This document shows, one piece after another, positions 1 to 6,831 of a stretch of 6,845 nucleotides of DNA; position 1 is the first letter of the stretch, and every line of letters begins with the position of its first letter. The DNA lies in contig JAAZCR010000044.1 of NCBI GenBank assembly GCA_012513195.1, forward strand, positions 1-6,845, read 5' to 3'. The notes beneath the pieces were generated by a model that worked only from the letters and a program-made list of their open reading frames with translations, was not told the origin of the DNA and searched no databases. The position numbers and the translations under genes were made by a program. Source of the DNA: Bacilli bacterium. GTDB lineage: Bacteria; Bacillota_I; Bacilli_A; Haloplasmatales; Haloplasmataceae.

Positions 1-483
1 AAAGAATTTCCGTTTGAGGAAGTAGTACCGATTTCTGCTTTAACAGGTGAAAATGTCGATAAGCTCCTTGAAGTAATTAAAAATAAACTTCCTGAAGGAC
101 CACGCTATTATCCTCTCGATATGGTAACTGATCATCCTGAACGCTTTATCATCGCTGAGTTAATTAGGGAAAAGGTATTACATAAAACGAGAGAAGAAGT
201 TCCTCATTCGGTTGCAGTAATAATTGATCAATACAAGAAACGGGAAAATAGCGACATTATCGATGTATATGCGACAATTGTTGTCGAACGACCAAGCCAA
301 AAAGCCATCCTAATCGGTAAAGGTGGCCAAATGTTGAAAGAGATTGGAACCTTAGCACGCCTAGATATTGAGAATTTACTAGGCAGCAGAATATATTTAG
401 AACTTTGGGTTAAAGTTATGGAAAATTGGCGCAATCGTATTAATGTCTTAAATCAATTAGGTTATCGCGAGGAGCCTAAATAA
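1..483 (+). CDS. era: GTPase Era, 3' part (5' end outside window)
   Basis: Era is a GTPase that binds the 3' end of 16S rRNA through a KH domain and helps mature the 30S subunit. The reading frame is open from base 1, so the gene enters from the left. About 160 codons are visible of the roughly 300 usual for the family. The G5 motif (Ile-Ser-Ala-Leu, 31-42) marks the end of the GTPase domain; G1 to G4 lie outside. A linker with Pro-Glu-Gly-Pro-Arg-Tyr-Tyr-Pro follows at about 85-114. The C-terminal KH domain carries the GxxG loop Gly-Lys-Gly-Gly at 316-327, followed by Met-Leu-Lys-Glu-Ile-Gly and the Leu-Trp-Val-Lys-Val strand typical of Era. The ATG at 121 is an internal Met in continuous Era homology, not a start. 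The gene stops with TAA, 74 bases before the yqzL-like gene, the same neighbour as in Bacillus. Confidence 0.97.
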   Translation, partial: KEFPFEEVVPISALTGENVDKLLEVIKNKLPEGPRYYPLDMVTDHPERFIIAELIREKVLHKTREEVPHSVAVIIDQYKKRENSDIIDVYATIVVERPSQKAILIGKGGQMLKEIGTLARLDIENLLGSRIYLELWVKVMENWRNRINVLNQLGYREEPK

Positions 484-504
484 GCACCATTTTGATAAAT
501 AATT

Positions 505-558
505 TTGCCGATTTTGCTCATCCTAAAAAATAGAAAATAGGAGAAAGGAAATCGGCAA
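505..558 (+). promoter_or_regulatory. Inverted repeat hairpin covering the yqzL ribosome binding site
   Basis: A perfect 10-base inverted repeat (505-514 with 549-558) encloses a second pairing of 521-525 with 538-542, extended by 518-519 with 543-544 around a bulged A520. In RNA this makes a long interrupted hairpin with an A-rich loop at 526-537. The 3' arm contains both possible Shine-Dalgarno sequences (AGGAG at 539-543 and AAAGGAA at 544-550), and the base pairs end on the A of the ATG at 558. No T-run follows, so it is not an intrinsic terminator of era. It could lower or gate translation of the small gene. The pairing is seen in the sequence; the regulatory role is inferred. Confidence 0.5.
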
Positions 559-725
559 TGAAAAAAGATGCATGGAAAAGATTTATGAAAACCGGTAGCA
601 TTAATGATTATTTAGATTATAAGAAGAAGCAACGGAAGTATTTAGAAGAGATGTCCACTGATGTGTATATTACGGGAAGGGATAAAAATGACCGAAATAA
701 TCGAAGGGGTAGTCCTAAAGAGTAG
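558..725 (+). CDS. yqzL: YqzL-family small protein of unknown function
   Basis: This 55-residue ORF starts at ATG 558 and ends at TAG 723-725. The AAAGGAA at 544-550 lies 7 nt upstream and is the better-spaced ribosome binding site. The N-terminal third has the pattern Trp6-x2-Phe9-x2-Thr12-Gly13-x-Ile15-x2-Tyr18-Leu19-x-Tyr21-Lys22. This matches the short YqzL family, which sits between era and recO in Bacillus and relatives. Residues 22-29 are strongly basic (Lys/Arg/Gln). The rest is charged and polar, with no membrane segment, signal peptide or cysteines. The family has no established function that I know of. The last 38 nt overlap recO in another frame, so the C-terminal residues from about 44 on are constrained by recO and may not matter in themselves. 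The identification rests on the motif plus position; the symbol follows the Bacillus name. Confidence 0.8.
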   Translation: MKKDAWKRFMKTGSINDYLDYKKKQRKYLEEMSTDVYITGRDKNDRNNRRGSPKE

Positions 726-1428
726 TGATTACCAGGAACATAGTAAGATATTACAGGTCTTTTCGAAGGAGCATGGACTGTTGGGGATCTATTTGCGTGG
801 TGCTAGTAATTATAAATCACCTAATTTCGCCTTAGCCCAACCAATCAGCCATGCTTTTTTTACGATTCGTTATACTGAAGGTTTATCAAGTAGTTTTAAA
901 GGAGAAATGATTAATGCTTTTCAAAATTTAAAACTTGATTTTACCAAAAATATCTATGTTTATCATTTGTTTGAGTTATTAATGCGTAATCTCCAACAAC
1001 ACGAATCTCATCCTGATTTATATGAATTATTAATTAAAACTCTATATATTTTGGAAAACAATAAAGAAATGCGTTTGTTAAAACTTCTTACTATTTATTT
1101 TGAGATGCAGCTGTTATACCATTTAGGGGTTGGACCAGTAGTGTCAGAATGTGTCGTTTGTGGTGAAAGAACTAATATCGCAAATTTCGACATTCCCCAC
1201 GGAGGGTTCGTCTGTCTAAATCATCTTGATAAATCACAAAAACGCTATAGTATTAGTACATTAGAGTTATTATATAAGTTACAAAATAATACTTTTGAAG
1301 AAATAGTCGCACTTTCTACTGATGTTAAAAACGAAGTTTTAAAAGATTTACGAGAAATCATGACTAATTTCTATTTATATCATCTTAATATGACAACTAA
1401 TGCGGTTAAATACTTTGAAAAATCTTGA
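688..1428 (+). CDS. recO: DNA repair protein RecO
   Basis: RecO works in the RecFOR pathway, annealing single strands and helping load RecA on SSB-coated DNA. I chose ATG 688 (246 residues, normal length) because the protein then begins with the family-typical Met-Thr-Glu-Ile-Ile-Glu-Gly-Val-Val-Leu-Lys, with a GGGAAGGG purine run 7 nt upstream. The in-frame ATG at 661 adds nine residues that do not fit. The N-terminal OB fold spans about residues 1-80 (Asp-Tyr-x-Glu and the Leu-Arg-Gly-Ala strand are visible). The helical C-terminal domain holds a zinc-site pattern: Cys155-x2-Cys158, then Cys176-x2-His179. Many RecO proteins have Cys at the last position, so the His is a mild variant. The start lies inside the yqzL-like gene, suggesting translational coupling. 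No terminator follows; the next promoter overlaps the stop codon. Confidence 0.95.
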   Translation: MTEIIEGVVLKSSDYQEHSKILQVFSKEHGLLGIYLRGASNYKSPNFALAQPISHAFFTIRYTEGLSSSFKGEMINAFQNLKLDFTKNIYVYHLFELLMRNLQQHESHPDLYELLIKTLYILENNKEMRLLKLLTIYFEMQLLYHLGVGPVVSECVVCGERTNIANFDIPHGGFVCLNHLDKSQKRYSISTLELLYKLQNNTFEEIVALSTDVKNEVLKDLREIMTNFYLYHLNMTTNAVKYFEKS

Positions 1429-1453
1429 CAGTTTACTAATAATTATCTATAAT
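1425..1453 (+). promoter_or_regulatory. Consensus sigma-A promoter for glyS (-35 overlaps recO stop)
   Basis: TTGACA at 1425-1430 and TATAAT at 1448-1453 are both perfect matches to the housekeeping consensus, with an ideal 17-base spacer. The predicted transcription start is near 1460. The recO stop TGA (1426-1428) lies inside the -35 box, so the end of recO is fixed by two functions. The promoter sits directly before the T-box leader, as expected for a separately controlled aminoacyl-tRNA synthetase gene. Confidence 0.9.
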
Positions 1454-1459
1454 AAATAT

Positions 1460-1614
1460 GATATGTGTATAAACTTTCCCATAGAAATAGAAGGGGAAAA
1501 TTGAATGATGAATTATAATAATCTTACCATATTTAAATATTTTAAATAGGGTGGAACCGCGAGCTGATTCTCGTCCCTATGCTTCATAGTTTAGTATAGT
1601 GATGAGAATTTTTT
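1460..1614 (+). promoter_or_regulatory. T-box leader (tRNA-Gly-responsive) upstream of glyS
   Basis: The T-box sequence AGGGTGGAACCGCG lies at 1548-1561. Its TGGA (1552-1555) would pair with the 3' UCCA of an uncharged tRNA whose discriminator base is U, which fits bacterial tRNA-Gly. The antiterminator forms from 1546-1551 with 1575-1580 and from 1560-1563 with 1570-1573, leaving the T-box bulge free. An AT-only hairpin just upstream (1531-1537 with 1541-1547) occupies the place of Stem III. The region for Stem I is only about 70 nt: possible pairs are 1461-1465 with 1528-1532, 1468-1472 with 1513-1517, and 1475-1480 with 1494-1499. I see no canonical AGTA/specifier-loop or distal-loop motifs. 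The only GGN triplets before the T-box are in the G run at 1493-1496 (GGG, or GGA at 1495-1497). Class and glycine response are well supported by the T-box and the gene; Stem I is unresolved. Confidence 0.9.
1568..1614 (+). terminator. T-box intrinsic terminator
   Basis: TTCTCGTC (1568-1575) pairs with GATGAGAA (1601-1608) through eight pairs including one G-U. Within it, CTATG and CATAG (1577-1581 and 1585-1589) can form a small inner hairpin, and alternative CTAT/ATAG pairing with 1596-1599 extends the stem. Six T residues follow (1609-1614). The 5' arm shares 1568-1575 with the antiterminator, so the two folds exclude each other, the usual T-box switch. It would also stop read-through from the era-yqzL-recO unit, which has no other terminator in view. 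Confidence 0.88.
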
Positions 1615-1651
1615 GTATTTTTAATGTATTTAATGTAGTCGGAGGTATCAT

Positions 1652-3031
1652 ATGAATAACAAATTATCAATGGAAAAACTGGTAAGTTTTGCTAAAACAC
1701 AAGGGTTTGTCTATCAAGGTTCAGAAATTTATGGTGGTTTAGCGAACACTTGGGATTTTGGTCCACTTGGTGTTGAGTTAAAAAACAATATTAAGAAAGC
1801 ATGGTGGAAAAAGTTTGTACAAGAATCTAAATACAATGTTGGGTTAGATTGTGCAATCTTAATGAACCCAGAAACTTGGATTGCCAGTGGACATGTAGGT
1901 GGTTTTAGTGATCCTTTAATGGATTGTAAAGCATGTAACACAAGACATAGAGCAGATCAACTAATTGAAGAAGCAACTAAGGGCGCGGTTAATCCTGCCG
2001 GTTGGTCAAATAAAGAAATGGAAGAGTATATTAAACAAAATGGTATTGCTTGTCCAAATTGTGGGAAAAGTGATTTTACTGAAATTCGCAAGTTTGATTT
2101 GATGTTTAAAACCCATATAGGGGTTATCGAAAATGATAAATCAGTTGTTTATTTAAGCCCAGAAACCGCTCAAGGTATTTTTGTAAACTTTAAAAATGTC
2201 TTAAGAACAACTAGAAAGAAGTTACCATTTGGTATTGCCCAAATCGGTAAATCTTTCCGTAATGAAATTACCCCTGGTAACTTTATCTTTAGAACCCGTG
2301 AATTCGAACAAATGGAACTAGAATTTTTCTGTAAACCAGGGGATGATTTAGGCTGGTACGATTATTGGAAGAAGTTCTGTTTTGATTTTGTGATTAGTTT
2401 AGGCGTTAATCCAGAAAAATTACGTTTAAGAGAACACAGCCCTGAAGAGTTAAGCCATTATAGTAAGGGCACGAGCGACATTGAATACTTGTTCCCCTTT
2501 GGTTGGGGAGAACTTCGGGGTATTGCGGATCGCACTGATTTTGACTTAACAAGACATTCTGAGCATTCAGGCGAACGTTTAGATTATCTCGATCCTGAAA
2601 CTAATGAACGTTACATCCCTTATTGTATCGAACCAAGTGTTGGGGTAGAACGTCTCTTCTTAACGGTTTTATGTGATAGTTATGAGGAAGAAGTGCTTGA
2701 AAACGGCGAAACACGGCAAGTATTACATTTACATCCATTCTTAGCTCCTATCAAGGTTGCAGTGTTACCATTAGTAAAAAAATTAGAAGATAAAGCCTTA
2801 GAAATTTATGATGAGTTGCGTAAAGAGTTTATGGCAGATTATGACGTAAGTGGTAATATTGGTCGCCGTTATCGTCGTCAAGATGCGATAGGTACACCAT
2901 TCTGTGTTACCATTGATTTTGATACTTTAGAAGATGGTACAGTTACGGTTCGGGACCGAGATACTATGGCACAAGAACGCGTTAAGGTATCAGAATTGAA
3001 GGAGTATCTAGCAGAACGGATAAAATTCTGA
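1652..3031 (+). CDS. glyS: Glycyl-tRNA synthetase, single-chain alpha2 type
   Basis: This class II synthetase attaches glycine to tRNA-Gly. It is the homodimeric type also found in archaea, eukaryotes and mycoplasmas, unrelated in its chain layout to GlyQ/GlyS of Bacillus. The start at ATG 1652 has GGAGG at 1641-1645, 6 nt upstream. The 459 residues are normal for the bacterial alpha2 form. Motif 1 covers about residues 28-52 (Trp-Asp-Phe-Gly-Pro-Leu-Gly). A zinc-finger-like insertion carries Cys92-x2-Cys95 and Cys134-x2-Cys137. Motif 2 spans about 199-226 with Phe-Arg203-Asn-Glu-Ile. The substrate-site Ser-Pro-Glu-Thr-Ala-Gln-Gly is at 169-175. Motif 3 is at 326-337 with Gly-Val-Glu-Arg334. 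The anticodon-binding domain runs from about 366 to the end. The gene is controlled by its own promoter and T-box and ends 23 nt before dnaG. The symbol glyS is used loosely, because in two-subunit systems it names the beta chain. Confidence 0.97.
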   Translation: MNNKLSMEKLVSFAKTQGFVYQGSEIYGGLANTWDFGPLGVELKNNIKKAWWKKFVQESKYNVGLDCAILMNPETWIASGHVGGFSDPLMDCKACNTRHRADQLIEEATKGAVNPAGWSNKEMEEYIKQNGIACPNCGKSDFTEIRKFDLMFKTHIGVIENDKSVVYLSPETAQGIFVNFKNVLRTTRKKLPFGIAQIGKSFRNEITPGNFIFRTREFEQMELEFFCKPGDDLGWYDYWKKFCFDFVISLGVNPEKLRLREHSPEELSHYSKGTSDIEYLFPFGWGELRGIADRTDFDLTRHSEHSGERLDYLDPETNERYIPYCIEPSVGVERLFLTVLCDSYEEEVLENGETRQVLHLHPFLAPIKVAVLPLVKKLEDKALEIYDELRKEFMADYDVSGNIGRRYRRQDAIGTPFCVTIDFDTLEDGTVTVRDRDTMAQERVKVSELKEYLAERIKF

Positions 3032-3054
3032 TACCCATTTAGGAGGTGGCCGTA

Positions 3055-4863
3055 ATGGCACAAATTCCTAAAGATGTTATCGACCAGATTATTAAAGGTA
3101 CAGACATCGTAGGGCTTATCTCTAATTATGTTAAACTAGAGAAAAAGGGTAGAAACTATTTTGGTTTATGCCCATTTCATAGTGAAAAAACGCCATCTTT
3201 CTCTGTTTCTCCAGAAAAACAGATATTTCGCTGTTTTAGTTGCGGTGAAGCAGGAAATGTCATCAATTTTTTAGCGAAAATTGAAAGTATTTCGTATATT
3301 GAAAGTGTTAAACGCCTAGCAAGTAAACTCAACTTAAATATTGAACAATATCTAGGCGATAATATAAATGTTGAGTATCAAAAGTATTATGATTTAAATA
3401 AATTTGTCTTAGACTTTTATCGTTTTGCCTTACTTAATACAATAGAAGGTAAAGAAGCGTTAAAATACTTAGAAAATCGCAAAATTACACAAGAAGAAAT
3501 TAATTATTTCAAGATTGGTCTAGCGCCTGATAGCGTTGATTCTTTGTATCAAGCCTTAAAAGCTAATAACTTCACAGAATTAGCCATGTTAGAACTTGGT
3601 GTCGTTACTAAAAGCGATAATAAGTTTTATGATAAATTTAAAAATCGTATTATGTTTCCCATTACGAATGAATTGGGCTATGTGATAGGTTTTAGTGGAC
3701 GGATTTTTAAGGAATCTGATCTAAAAGAAGCTAAATATATCAATACCCAAGAAACCCCCATTTTTAAAAAAAGTGAAATCCTATATAATCTTGATAACGC
3801 GATTAGATTCATTCGGGAGAAAAAACGGGTTTATCTTTTTGAAGGATTTATGGATGTAATTGCTAGCCATCGCGCTGGATTACATAATGCAGTAGCGAGC
3901 ATGGGGACAGCCTTAACACCTGAACAAGTTAATTTAATGAAAAAGTATACCCGAAATGTGGTTATTTGTTTTGACGGTGATAGTGCTGGTATTGAAGCTA
4001 CGAAACGTGCGATTGATTTATTCCTTAAGGAACGACTAAATCCAAGTATCGTTACTTTACCAGAAGGTCTTGACCCTGACGAATATATCAATAAGTATGG
4101 CAAAGATGCTTATATAGATTATCTTACGAAAAACGAAAAAAGTTATCGTGAATACTTATATGAGTTATATCACCAAGATATTAATATAAGTAATATCGAA
4201 AGCATCGAGCAATTCAAACGCAAAGTCTTTCAATTATTGCTTAATGCAACCCCGACAGAACGAGAACTTTTCTTACAGAAGTTAAGTACGGATATCAATG
4301 TTAGTATAGAAACACTTAAATTTGATTATGCAAATTATAGTGGATATATTAAACAAGCTGATAAGCCAACTCCTTATGATGTTGTGAATCAACAACGAAT
4401 GATTCGTACCATCGAACGGAGTAAACCTTCCGAAAAGAAGTTATTAGATACTCAAAAAATCCTTATCTTCTTTGCGTTCAATCATCGAAAATTTGTCCAT
4501 ATCATCAATAATAGAAACTACATTACTTTTAAAGATAAGAATTTCCGACGTATATATCATGATGTAAAAGATTATTATCAGGTTTATGACGAGTTCGATG
4601 AAAATGTATTTAGAAGACGCTATGTTAATAGTGATGAATATAATGAGTTTTTTACCAAAGTTTATCAGGAGTATATAAATACTAAAATCGATTACGATGT
4701 TAAATATCTAGAACAATGTTTTGCGGTTATTACCAATGATATAATCGCTAGCATGGTGCAACAGTTAAAAGAAGATCTCAAAAAAGCTAATGATCAAAAT
4801 GATGTTTTAAAAATATCACAAAAGATTGTTGATTACTATAAAATTATTAAAGTTAAAAACTAA
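3055..4863 (+). CDS. dnaG: DNA primase DnaG
   Basis: DnaG makes the RNA primers for lagging-strand synthesis together with the replicative helicase. I start it at ATG 3055, giving 602 residues (usual family length). AGGAGG at 3041-3046 is then 8 nt upstream, whereas a start at GTG 3046 would overlap that site. The N-terminal zinc-binding domain has Cys39-Pro-Phe-His42 and Cys60-Phe-Ser-Cys63. The RNA polymerase domain shows a basic segment at 194-203 ([10 protein letters not shown]) and Gly-Phe-Ser-Gly-Arg at 212-216. The Toprim fold has catalytic Glu263 (Glu-Gly-Phe-Met-Asp) and Asp307-Gly-Asp309. From about 440 on the sequence is helical, charged and poorly conserved, in the position of the helicase-binding domain. 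It lies 23 nt after glyS and 11 nt before rpoD, so co-transcription is likely. Confidence 0.97.
   Translation: MAQIPKDVIDQIIKGTDIVGLISNYVKLEKKGRNYFGLCPFHSEKTPSFSVSPEKQIFRCFSCGEAGNVINFLAKIESISYIESVKRLASKLNLNIEQYLGDNINVEYQKYYDLNKFVLDFYRFALLNTIEGKEALKYLENRKITQEEINYFKIGLAPDSVDSLYQALKANNFTELAMLELGVVTKSDNKFYDKFKNRIMFPITNELGYVIGFSGRIFKESDLKEAKYINTQETPIFKKSEILYNLDNAIRFIREKKRVYLFEGFMDVIASHRAGLHNAVASMGTALTPEQVNLMKKYTRNVVICFDGDSAGIEATKRAIDLFLKERLNPSIVTLPEGLDPDEYINKYGKDAYIDYLTKNEKSYREYLYELYHQDINISNIESIEQFKRKVFQLLLNATPTERELFLQKLSTDINVSIETLKFDYANYSGYIKQADKPTPYDVVNQQRMIRTIERSKPSEKKLLDTQKILIFFAFNHRKFVHIINNRNYITFKDKNFRRIYHDVKDYYQVYDEFDENVFRRRYVNSDEYNEFFTKVYQEYINTKIDYDVKYLEQCFAVITNDIIASMVQQLKEDLKKANDQNDVLKISQKIVDYYKIIKVKN
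4737..4745 (+). promoter_or_regulatory. Possible extended -10 promoter inside dnaG, reading to rpoD
   Basis: TGATATAAT is a perfect extended -10 element (TG, one base, TATAAT). It lies about 130 bases before the rpoD start. No good -35 box sits at 16-18 bases; the nearest TTG (4721) is too close. Extended -10 promoters can work without one, and internal promoters feeding the sigma factor gene are known in the B. subtilis sigA operon. AT-rich coding DNA throws up such matches by chance, so this is tentative. Confidence 0.3.
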
Positions 4864-4874
4864 GAGGTGGTATT

Positions 4875-6146
4875 ATGAACAATCCCGATTATCAAGCAGT
4901 TATCAATGCTTTGATTGATTTGGGCAAGAAACAGGGATATCTTAATAGTGAAGATATTCATGAACAACTTGAACCATTTGATTTAGAACCTGAAGCATTT
5001 GAAGATATCCTTGAAACTTTGAGAGCGGAAAATATCGAAATTCGTGACGAAACAGATGAGGATGACGATGAAGATTTAGATATTGATGACCTCGACGAGT
5101 TAGAGCCATTAGATGCTGTTGATGAGATTGTTCCAGAATCAGACGATGTCGAATTGGATGACCCTTATTTAGATTTAGATATCGATCTTGAATCTCATTA
5201 TACTACTGATGATATTTCCTTACCAACCAGCATTAAAATTAATGACCCTGTAAGAATGTATCTCAAAGAAATTGGTAAGGTTGAACTCTTAACACCTGAA
5301 GAAGAAATTGATTTAGCAAAAATTATTGAATATGGAAAATATGCAACTGAACAGCTAGAAACAAGAGAAAACTTAACTGAAGATGAAATCTCTCAATTTG
5401 AAGAAGCTATTTATCGTGGTGAACAAGCAAAACAACGTTTAGTAGAAGCTAACTTAAGATTAGTTGTTTCAATTGCAAAACGCCATGTCGGTCGTGGTAT
5501 GTTGTTTTTGGATTTAATTCAAGAAGGTAATATGGGCTTAATGAAAGCCGTTGACAAATACGACTATTCTAAAGGCTTTAAGTTCTCTACTTATGCGACT
5601 TGGTGGATTCGTCAAGCAATTACTAGAGCCATCGCTGATCAAGCACGAACCATTCGTATTCCTGTGCATATGGTAGAAACTATTAATAAATTAGTACGTT
5701 ATCAACGGCAATTAACACAAGAACTAGGTCGGGAACCAACACCAGAAGAAATTGCGGCACGTATGGATACCACTCCTGATAAAGTTAGAGAAATATTAAA
5801 GATAAGTCAAGAACCAATTTCCCTCGAATCACCAGTAGGGGAAGAAGATGATTCTAACCTCGGTGATTTCATTGCGGACGAAGATGCTTTGTCACCCGAT
5901 GAATTTGCGTCCAATGAACTATTAAAGAGAGAATTAAATGAAGTACTTGAAACCTTAACAGATCGGGAAGAACGCGTACTAAGATTACGTTTTGGCCTAG
6001 ATGATGGACGTACAAGAACGCTTGAAGAAGTCGGTAAGGAGTTTGGTGTGACCCGCGAACGGATTCGTCAAATTGAAGCGAAAGCATTAAGAAAACTCCG
6101 TCATCCATCTAGAAGTAAAAAATTAAGAGATTTCATGGAAGATTAA
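4875..6146 (+). CDS. rpoD: Primary sigma factor RpoD/SigA
   Basis: This is the housekeeping sigma factor that directs RNA polymerase to TTGACA/TATAAT promoters. The start at ATG 4875 has GAGGTGG at 4864-4870, just after the dnaG stop. At 423 residues it is longer than B. subtilis SigA (about 370), mainly because of the N-terminus. Region 1.1 covers about 1-56. Residues 57-107 are a low-complexity acidic stretch with 28 Asp/Glu. Region 1.2 begins near Asp124-Pro-Val-Arg-Met-Tyr-Leu. Regions 2.1-2.4 span about 188-265, with the promoter-melting and -10-reading Tyr240-Ala-Thr-Trp-Trp-Ile-Arg-Gln. Region 3 covers about 266-345 and includes Ser-Leu-Glu-Ser-Pro-Val-Gly-Glu-Glu at 316-324. Region 4.2 has the helix-turn-helix near 382-410 ([10 protein letters not shown]). 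All key regions are intact. It is 11 nt after dnaG and one base before trmK. Confidence 0.98.
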   Translation: MNNPDYQAVINALIDLGKKQGYLNSEDIHEQLEPFDLEPEAFEDILETLRAENIEIRDETDEDDDEDLDIDDLDELEPLDAVDEIVPESDDVELDDPYLDLDIDLESHYTTDDISLPTSIKINDPVRMYLKEIGKVELLTPEEEIDLAKIIEYGKYATEQLETRENLTEDEISQFEEAIYRGEQAKQRLVEANLRLVVSIAKRHVGRGMLFLDLIQEGNMGLMKAVDKYDYSKGFKFSTYATWWIRQAITRAIADQARTIRIPVHMVETINKLVRYQRQLTQELGREPTPEEIAARMDTTPDKVREILKISQEPISLESPVGEEDDSNLGDFIADEDALSPDEFASNELLKRELNEVLETLTDREERVLRLRFGLDDGRTRTLEEVGKEFGVTRERIRQIEAKALRKLRHPSRSKKLRDFMED

Positions 6147-6147
6147 T

Positions 6148-6831
6148 ATGAAGATTTCGCAAAGATTATCGCAAATCGCTAAGTTTGTTCATCCTTACCG
6201 TGCGATTGTCGATATCGGGACTGATCATGCTTTACTACCAATTTATTTATTACATCAAAATATTATTGACACATGTATTGCGACAGATAATAAAAAAGGT
6301 CCATTAAGTAAAGCACGCGACAATTTACAGAAATATCATTTGTTAGATAATGTTCAACTTCGTTTAGGTGATGGTTTAAACCCATTAACGCCAAACGATC
6401 AACTTGATTGTATCATTATCGCGGGAATGGGTGGATTACTAATAGTAGATATACTTGATAAAGGTAAGGCTTTACTTAAATATAATAAGCGCTTAATCCT
6501 GCAACCTAATCAGCACCTTGAAGAAGTACGTTTATGGTTAAGTAATAACTATTATGAAATTATTGAAGAAACCATAATAAAAGAAGATGGTATTTATTAT
6601 GAGATTATTTGTGCGGAACGTAGCGATATAATAGTAACTTATAATGAAGTTGAGTTAAAATTTGGACCTAAATTACTTCAAGCAAACAATATGTTGTTCT
6701 ATGAAAAATGGGACAGTCTACTAAAACTCAAACAAGAGATCATTAATAAAATCCCAGATAATGATGAAAATAGATTTAAACTTCAACAAGAAATTGATTT
6801 AATTCAAGAGATTCTGAAAAATAAAAATTGA
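6148..6831 (+). CDS. trmK: tRNA (adenine(22)-N1)-methyltransferase TrmK
   Basis: TrmK (YqfN in Bacillus) uses S-adenosylmethionine to methylate N1 of A22 in the D-arm region of tRNAs. The start at ATG 6148 is one base after the rpoD TAA. No strong ribosome binding site is visible (only GGAAG near 6137-6141 inside rpoD), so translation is probably coupled to rpoD. The 227 residues are of family length. The Rossmann-type SAM site shows motif I Val21-Asp-Ile-Gly24-Thr-Asp26-His27, an acidic end to strand 2 (Thr46-Asp47-Asn), and Gly74-Asp75-Gly76. The family signature Ile-Ile-Ala-Gly-Met-Gly-Gly is at 90-96, followed by Gln119-Pro-Asn. The C-terminal part (about 170-227) is rich in Lys/Glu/Leu and probably a helical or coiled-coil extension. 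The position directly after sigA agrees with Bacillus synteny. A Nif3/YqfO-type gene often follows, but the window ends 14 bases later. Confidence 0.93.
   Translation: MKISQRLSQIAKFVHPYRAIVDIGTDHALLPIYLLHQNIIDTCIATDNKKGPLSKARDNLQKYHLLDNVQLRLGDGLNPLTPNDQLDCIIIAGMGGLLIVDILDKGKALLKYNKRLILQPNQHLEEVRLWLSNNYYEIIEETIIKEDGIYYEIICAERSDIIVTYNEVELKFGPKLLQANNMLFYEKWDSLLKLKQEIINKIPDNDENRFKLQQEIDLIQEILKNKN

Noticed and set aside
121..123. ATG 121 as the start of a short KH-domain gene
   Set aside because: Era-type sequence, including the G5 motif, is open in the same frame from base 1, so this is an internal Met.
228..434. Antisense and alternate-frame ORFs (also near 1729-1941, 2878-3063, 3831-4103, 5869-6108)
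   Set aside because: Each lies opposite a strongly conserved coding region, shows no family motif, and has no separate ribosome site worth noting.
661..687. Upstream in-frame ATG (661) as the recO start
   Set aside because: It adds nine residues that do not fit RecO; ATG 688 has a purine-rich site 7 nt before it and gives the family N-terminus.
3046..3054. GTG 3046 as the dnaG start
   Set aside because: It overlaps the AGGAGG that serves ATG 3055; DnaG proteins typically begin a few residues before the Ile-Pro-x-x-x-Ile-Asp segment, which ATG 3055 provides.
3784..3789. TATAAT inside dnaG
   Set aside because: No usable -35 box (TTTTTA at the right distance) and no TG extension; it is expected by chance in AT-rich coding DNA.
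6627..6632. TATAAT inside trmK
   Set aside because: The nearest TTG-type box is only 12 bases away and there is no TG extension.
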